This document shows positions 58,721 to 62,016 of a stretch of DNA of 62,016 bases, piece after piece. How positions within the stretch are numbered: the stretch's first letter is position 1; each line of letters opens with the position of its first letter. Below the pieces are notes generated by a model. That model saw nothing but the letters and a program-made list of their open reading frames with translations. It was not told where the DNA came from and did no database searches. Both the position numbers and the translations under genes were made by a program. This stretch comes from Paenibacillus glycanilyticus (GTDB lineage: Bacteria; Bacillota; Bacilli; Paenibacillales; Paenibacillaceae), in assembly GCF_023715145.1 (NCBI RefSeq), contig NZ_JAMBNP010000021.1, positions 1-62,016 on the forward strand. Reading direction: 5' to 3'.

Positions 58721-61700
58721 CTAGCGGCGGTCTATCGCCGAAATCGTAAACGTGAAGCTCAGATCCTGATCAGCCGGGATCTGGTATTCCGGATGAACCG
58801 GAGCGCCCCAGCTGTCGTCGCCGCCAACGCCCATTTGGCGTCCAGCTACGGTTACGACCGTATAATGCGGCTGTGGAAGCTCGTACCAATGAGCGGCATT
58901 CTCCAGCTCAAACGCCGTGTAAGGCGATACGTTGCATTCCACCGGGGCCGATGGCGATGCCGTCAGCTGCAGGCCAAAGCCTTGGCTGTCGGCAATCTTC
59001 ACATGCCGCACACCCGTACGGTTACCCGTCTCCTGCGGTACCAGATAAGGAGTCGGCAGCTCCTTCACCTCGCGGCTGAACGTTCCAAGACGCGCTCCAA
59101 ATGCACGGTCAATGTAGTTCTCTTCCGGACCCATCGCATACCAATCGGTTTGATCATAATCAGCAGGCAGCTTGAACGTCAGGCCAATGACCGGAACGTT
59201 AGGAAGACCTGCTGCACCTTTGTAATCCGTCTTCACTTCAATGCTGCCATCCGCGAAGACGGTATACGTCGTGCGGACGCGCAGCTCGGCGCTGATGCTG
59301 AATCCATACTCGAATGCAACCGTCACTTGGTCACCGGACTTCGCAACATCGAGCTCAACCTTCAGGCATTTGCGTGCAAGACTTGCCGCATACCATAGAC
59401 CAGCATCGTAACCATGCGCATAACCTTTATCGTTATCGGTCTGTGCACGCCAGAATTGCGGTACCGGCGGCGCTGCGATAAACTCGCGGCTGCCGTAACG
59501 GACCGATGCCAGCGAGCCAACGCCTTTCGAGAACTGAATCGTAAAGCCGTCGCCCATCACGCCAATGTTCACGTCGCCTTCTACAACGCGAAGCGAGCCA
59601 ACGGGCATAGCTTTTTCCCCTTCAACAACAAATACGGCTTCGCCAAAGGCCACTTCATGGCCGGCTTCCGCCCACAGCTCATCCTGCTTCAGAACAAGCG
59701 CGGTATGAACCGCGTATTCGCCAGCCGCATTCGTTACCGCTTCCGGCAGCGTAAGCGGAACAACTTTCTCGCTTCCCGCTTCAACCGACACTTCGCTAGT
59801 TGCGCTGAATACTAGAGCGCCGTTGCGGAGCAAGCGTACGGACAAAGCCCATTCGCTTGTATTTACAAAAAGGTTCTCATTAATAACTTTAACTTCCGTG
59901 CGCGAAGGAACTAGCTTCACATTCTGATACAGGAATTTCACTTCCTGCATCTTAGGCGTTACGCGGCGGTCTGCGAACACAATGCCGTTGCCGCAGAAGC
60001 TGTAATCCGTTGGACGGTCGTTAAAGTCTCCGCCGTAAGCGAAGAACTCATTCCCATAGCGGTCTTTGGTCATGATGGACTGGTCCATGTAATCCCAAAT
60101 AAAGCCGCCTTGGTACATCGGGTACTTCTGCTCCAGCTCGGTATATTTATGCATGCCGCCAACCGAGTTGCCCATAGCATGCATATATTCGCAGCTGATA
60201 TACGGCTTGCCCGGATTGCTCTCCAGATATTCGATAATATCCGCGGGCTTCGCATACATCCGGCTTTCCATATCGCTTGTCGCATCATAATCACGGTTGT
60301 GGAATACGCCTTCATAATGAACGAGACGGCTCGGATCCTTGGCATGGAAGTACTTCGTCGCATTCAGGATCACTTCGCCCGCATACGATTCATTGCCGCA
60401 AGACCAGATCAGAATCGAAGGATGGTTTTTGTCCCGCTCCAGCATCGACTCAGCACGGTCAAGAACCGATCCTTGCCATTCCGGCAGGTTACCCGGCACG
60501 TTCCAGGAAGGCTCTACCGCGCCCATCTTCTGCCACGAACCATGCGATTCCAGATTCATCTCATCGATCAGGTAAATGCCGTATTCGTCACAAAGCTCGT
60601 ACCACAACGTCTGGTTCGGATAGTGCGAAGTACGGACGGCATTCATGTTGTTCTGCTTGATCGTCTTGATGTCCCACAGCATGTCCTCGGCCGTAATGGC
60701 ACGGCCGCGGCGCACGTTAAATTCATGGCGGTTAACGCCTTTGAATACGATACGCTTGCCGTTCAGGTGCATCACCTTGTTAATCATTTCGAAACGGCGG
60801 AAGCCCGCCTTCTGAACGATCGCTTCAACCAGTTCGCCTTGCGCATTCAGGATGGAGAGGCTAACGCTGTACAGATACGGAGACTCCGCGCTCCACGGCT
60901 TCACTTTTCCTGCATCAACAGTAAGCGACAGCTTGCCATCCGCAAACGCACCTTCGCCCGTTGCCACAACGGCTCCATCGGCATCCTTAAGCTCCAGCTT
61001 CACTTGTGCCGAAGCCTTCTCGAGCAGCTCCAGATCAACGGTCAGCTTGCCAGCTGTATAGCTGTCATCCAGATCCGCATGGACAAACAGATCTCTCACG
61101 TGGATTTCCGGTACCGTATACAGATACACATCGCGGAAAATTCCCGAGAAACGCCAGAAGTCCTGATCCTCGAGCCAAGCGCCGGAGCTGCGTTGGTAGA
61201 CCTCCACCGCAAGCTTGTTGTCGCCTTCCCGAATAAACGGGGTCAGGTCAAATTCCGAAGGAGTAAAGCTGTCTTCCGCGTAGCCAACAAACTCGCCGTT
61301 CAGCCATACGTAGAAAGCAGACTCAACGCCCTGGAACGAGATATAGACAGGGCCTGTCATCGATTCCGGCTTGCGGAAATGCTTTACGTAGCTGCCTACC
61401 GGATTGCTGACCACCGGAATTGCCGGAGGGCGAACAGCGTCCAGACCATCCCACGGGTACATCGTATTTACATATTGCAGCTGGCCATGGCCTTGCATCT
61501 GAATATGCCCGGGCACTTGAATGTCATCCCAGCCGCTGCAATCAAAGTCTTGTTTATAGAAGTTTTCGATCCGGCTTGCCACATTGACGGCATAGCTGAA
61601 TTTCCAACCACCGTTCAATTCATGGCGCATCGCCATTGGCGCTTTGCTCTCCGCTTCCTCCATCGTGCGGTAATACCGATGATCGGAGTGCGCGTCCACC

Positions 61701-61762
61701 CGGTTTACCCGGTAAACCGTCGGGTCGCTGAGCCAATTGATGTCTGCCCTTGTTGCTTTCAT
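58721..61762 (-). CDS. lacZ: GH2 beta-galactosidase (LacZ type)
   Basis: This 1013-residue cytoplasmic beta-galactosidase has the full five-domain LacZ plan. It comprises a sugar-binding jelly roll with GYAEDSFTPSEFDLT, an Ig-like domain, a GH2 barrel from GVNRHEF, and the C-terminal small-chain region that ends in a beta sandwich. The acid/base Glu is in WSCGNESY (about 456) and the nucleophile Glu in SCEYMHAMGNS (about 525). There is no signal peptide. ATG 61762 follows GGGGAGG by 10 bases. Its leader consists of tandem hairpins that extend to the right edge of the window. It has its own terminator. Confidence 0.95.
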   Translation of the reverse strand: MKATRADINWLSDPTVYRVNRVDAHSDHRYYRTMEEAESKAPMAMRHELNGGWKFSYAVNVASRIENFYKQDFDCSGWDDIQVPGHIQMQGHGQLQYVNTMYPWDGLDAVRPPAIPVVSNPVGSYVKHFRKPESMTGPVYISFQGVESAFYVWLNGEFVGYAEDSFTPSEFDLTPFIREGDNKLAVEVYQRSSGAWLEDQDFWRFSGIFRDVYLYTVPEIHVRDLFVHADLDDSYTAGKLTVDLELLEKASAQVKLELKDADGAVVATGEGAFADGKLSLTVDAGKVKPWSAESPYLYSVSLSILNAQGELVEAIVQKAGFRRFEMINKVMHLNGKRIVFKGVNRHEFNVRRGRAITAEDMLWDIKTIKQNNMNAVRTSHYPNQTLWYELCDEYGIYLIDEMNLESHGSWQKMGAVEPSWNVPGNLPEWQGSVLDRAESMLERDKNHPSILIWSCGNESYAGEVILNATKYFHAKDPSRLVHYEGVFHNRDYDATSDMESRMYAKPADIIEYLESNPGKPYISCEYMHAMGNSVGGMHKYTELEQKYPMYQGGFIWDYMDQSIMTKDRYGNEFFAYGGDFNDRPTDYSFCGNGIVFADRRVTPKMQEVKFLYQNVKLVPSRTEVKVINENLFVNTSEWALSVRLLRNGALVFSATSEVSVEAGSEKVVPLTLPEAVTNAAGEYAVHTALVLKQDELWAEAGHEVAFGEAVFVVEGEKAMPVGSLRVVEGDVNIGVMGDGFTIQFSKGVGSLASVRYGSREFIAAPPVPQFWRAQTDNDKGYAHGYDAGLWYAASLARKCLKVELDVAKSGDQVTVAFEYGFSISAELRVRTTYTVFADGSIEVKTDYKGAAGLPNVPVIGLTFKLPADYDQTDWYAMGPEENYIDRAFGARLGTFSREVKELPTPYLVPQETGNRTGVRHVKIADSQGFGLQLTASPSAPVECNVSPYTAFELENAAHWYELPQPHYTVVTVAGRQMGVGGDDSWGAPVHPEYQIPADQDLSFTFTISAIDRR

Positions 61763-61783
61763 TACGAAATTTCCTCCCCTAAA

Positions 61784-62016
61784 ATGAATTATCACCACAA
61801 TGGGCGTGCTTCGCCCATCGTGATGATTCATTACTTCGTAAGCATTAACTTTAATGAATTATCACCACAATGGCCCGTTTGTACGGGCAATCGTGATGAT
61901 TCATTACTTCGTAAGCATTAACTTTAATGAATTATCACCACAATGGCCCGTTTGTACGGGCAATCGTGATGATTCATTACTTCGTAAGCATTAACTTTAA
62001 TGAATTATCACCACAA
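61784..62016 (-). repeat. Tandem leader hairpins with constant linker, lacZ copy
   Basis: Units begin ATGAATTATCACCACAATGG at 61784, 61854, 61927 and 62000 (cut by the window end), with periods of 70, 73 and 73 bases. Each forms a hairpin that closes with CGTGATGATTCAT. The inner stem is GGGCG/CGCCC in the first unit and GCCCG/CGGGC in the others, so the sequence changes but pairing is kept. Linkers CTTCGTAAGCATT lie at 61834, 61907 and 61980. The first hairpin ends about 13 bases before the lacZ ribosome binding site. Confidence 0.9.

Noticed and set aside
61784..62016. CRISPR array
   Set aside because: The regularly spaced repeats looked CRISPR-like, but the parts between linkers are hairpins that are nearly identical from unit to unit, not unique spacers, and no cas gene is present.

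Overview
The window looks like a chromosomal stretch of a Paenibacillus-type Gram-positive spore-former. The evidence is a Tlp-type spore protein gene, SLH-anchored surface proteins, AGGAGG-type ribosome binding sites with many GTG and TTG starts, and large secreted carbohydrate-active enzymes. Naming the genus is inference.

Positions 1-9277 are the right-hand part of an integrated, phage-satellite-like element that is visibly AT-richer than the rest. It carries a YqaJ exonuclease, a Rad52-type annealing protein, two small excisionase-type HTH proteins, an SF3 helicase followed by GGCTAC iterons, two unrecognised genes and a tyrosine integrase. A 1.2-kb IS21-type non-autonomous element with a 5-bp target duplication sits exactly at the 5' foot of a terminator hairpin and carries one unknown passenger gene and a broken IS3 fragment. 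Its left boundary is outside the window. Next to the integrase is a 746-aa P-loop GTPase with an integrase-arm-like N-terminus and its own promoter. It is followed by a scar made of rlmD and GH4 gene fragments.

Positions 11.9-22.2 kb hold a kynA-kynB-kynU tryptophan-to-anthranilate operon, a cysteine hydrolase, a GH4 glycosidase with its AraC regulator, two small conserved genes, tlp and an acyl-CoA synthetase. Two copies of a dispersed intergenic repeat family and a hexamer-like low-complexity array lie between them.

Positions 22.2-44.0 kb form a cell-surface region. One operon encodes a PA14/discoidin phosphatase, an SLH protein and a GH92 mannosidase. Another encodes a HupE/UreJ-like membrane protein and a giant lamin-tail/metallophosphoesterase/SLH protein. 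An MTHFR-like protein, a DUF402 protein and a lipoprotein lie between them.

Positions 44.3-58.1 kb are a nitrogen-salvage region. It holds alanine dehydrogenase, a divergent PucR regulator, an ABC importer, and an M20 amidohydrolase - nitrilase-type ureidopropionase - PreT - PreA - dihydropyrimidinase operon. Together they would import pyrimidines and break them down reductively to beta-amino acids, ammonia and CO2. A perfect GlnR/TnrA-type box precedes the importer genes. A GH2 beta-galactosidase closes the window.

The most unusual non-coding feature is a family of tandem leader hairpins, in front of the importer permease and the beta-galactosidase. They keep a constant 13-base linker while the stems change sequence but keep pairing. 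A second, unrelated array of covarying palindromes lies between the importer and catabolic genes.
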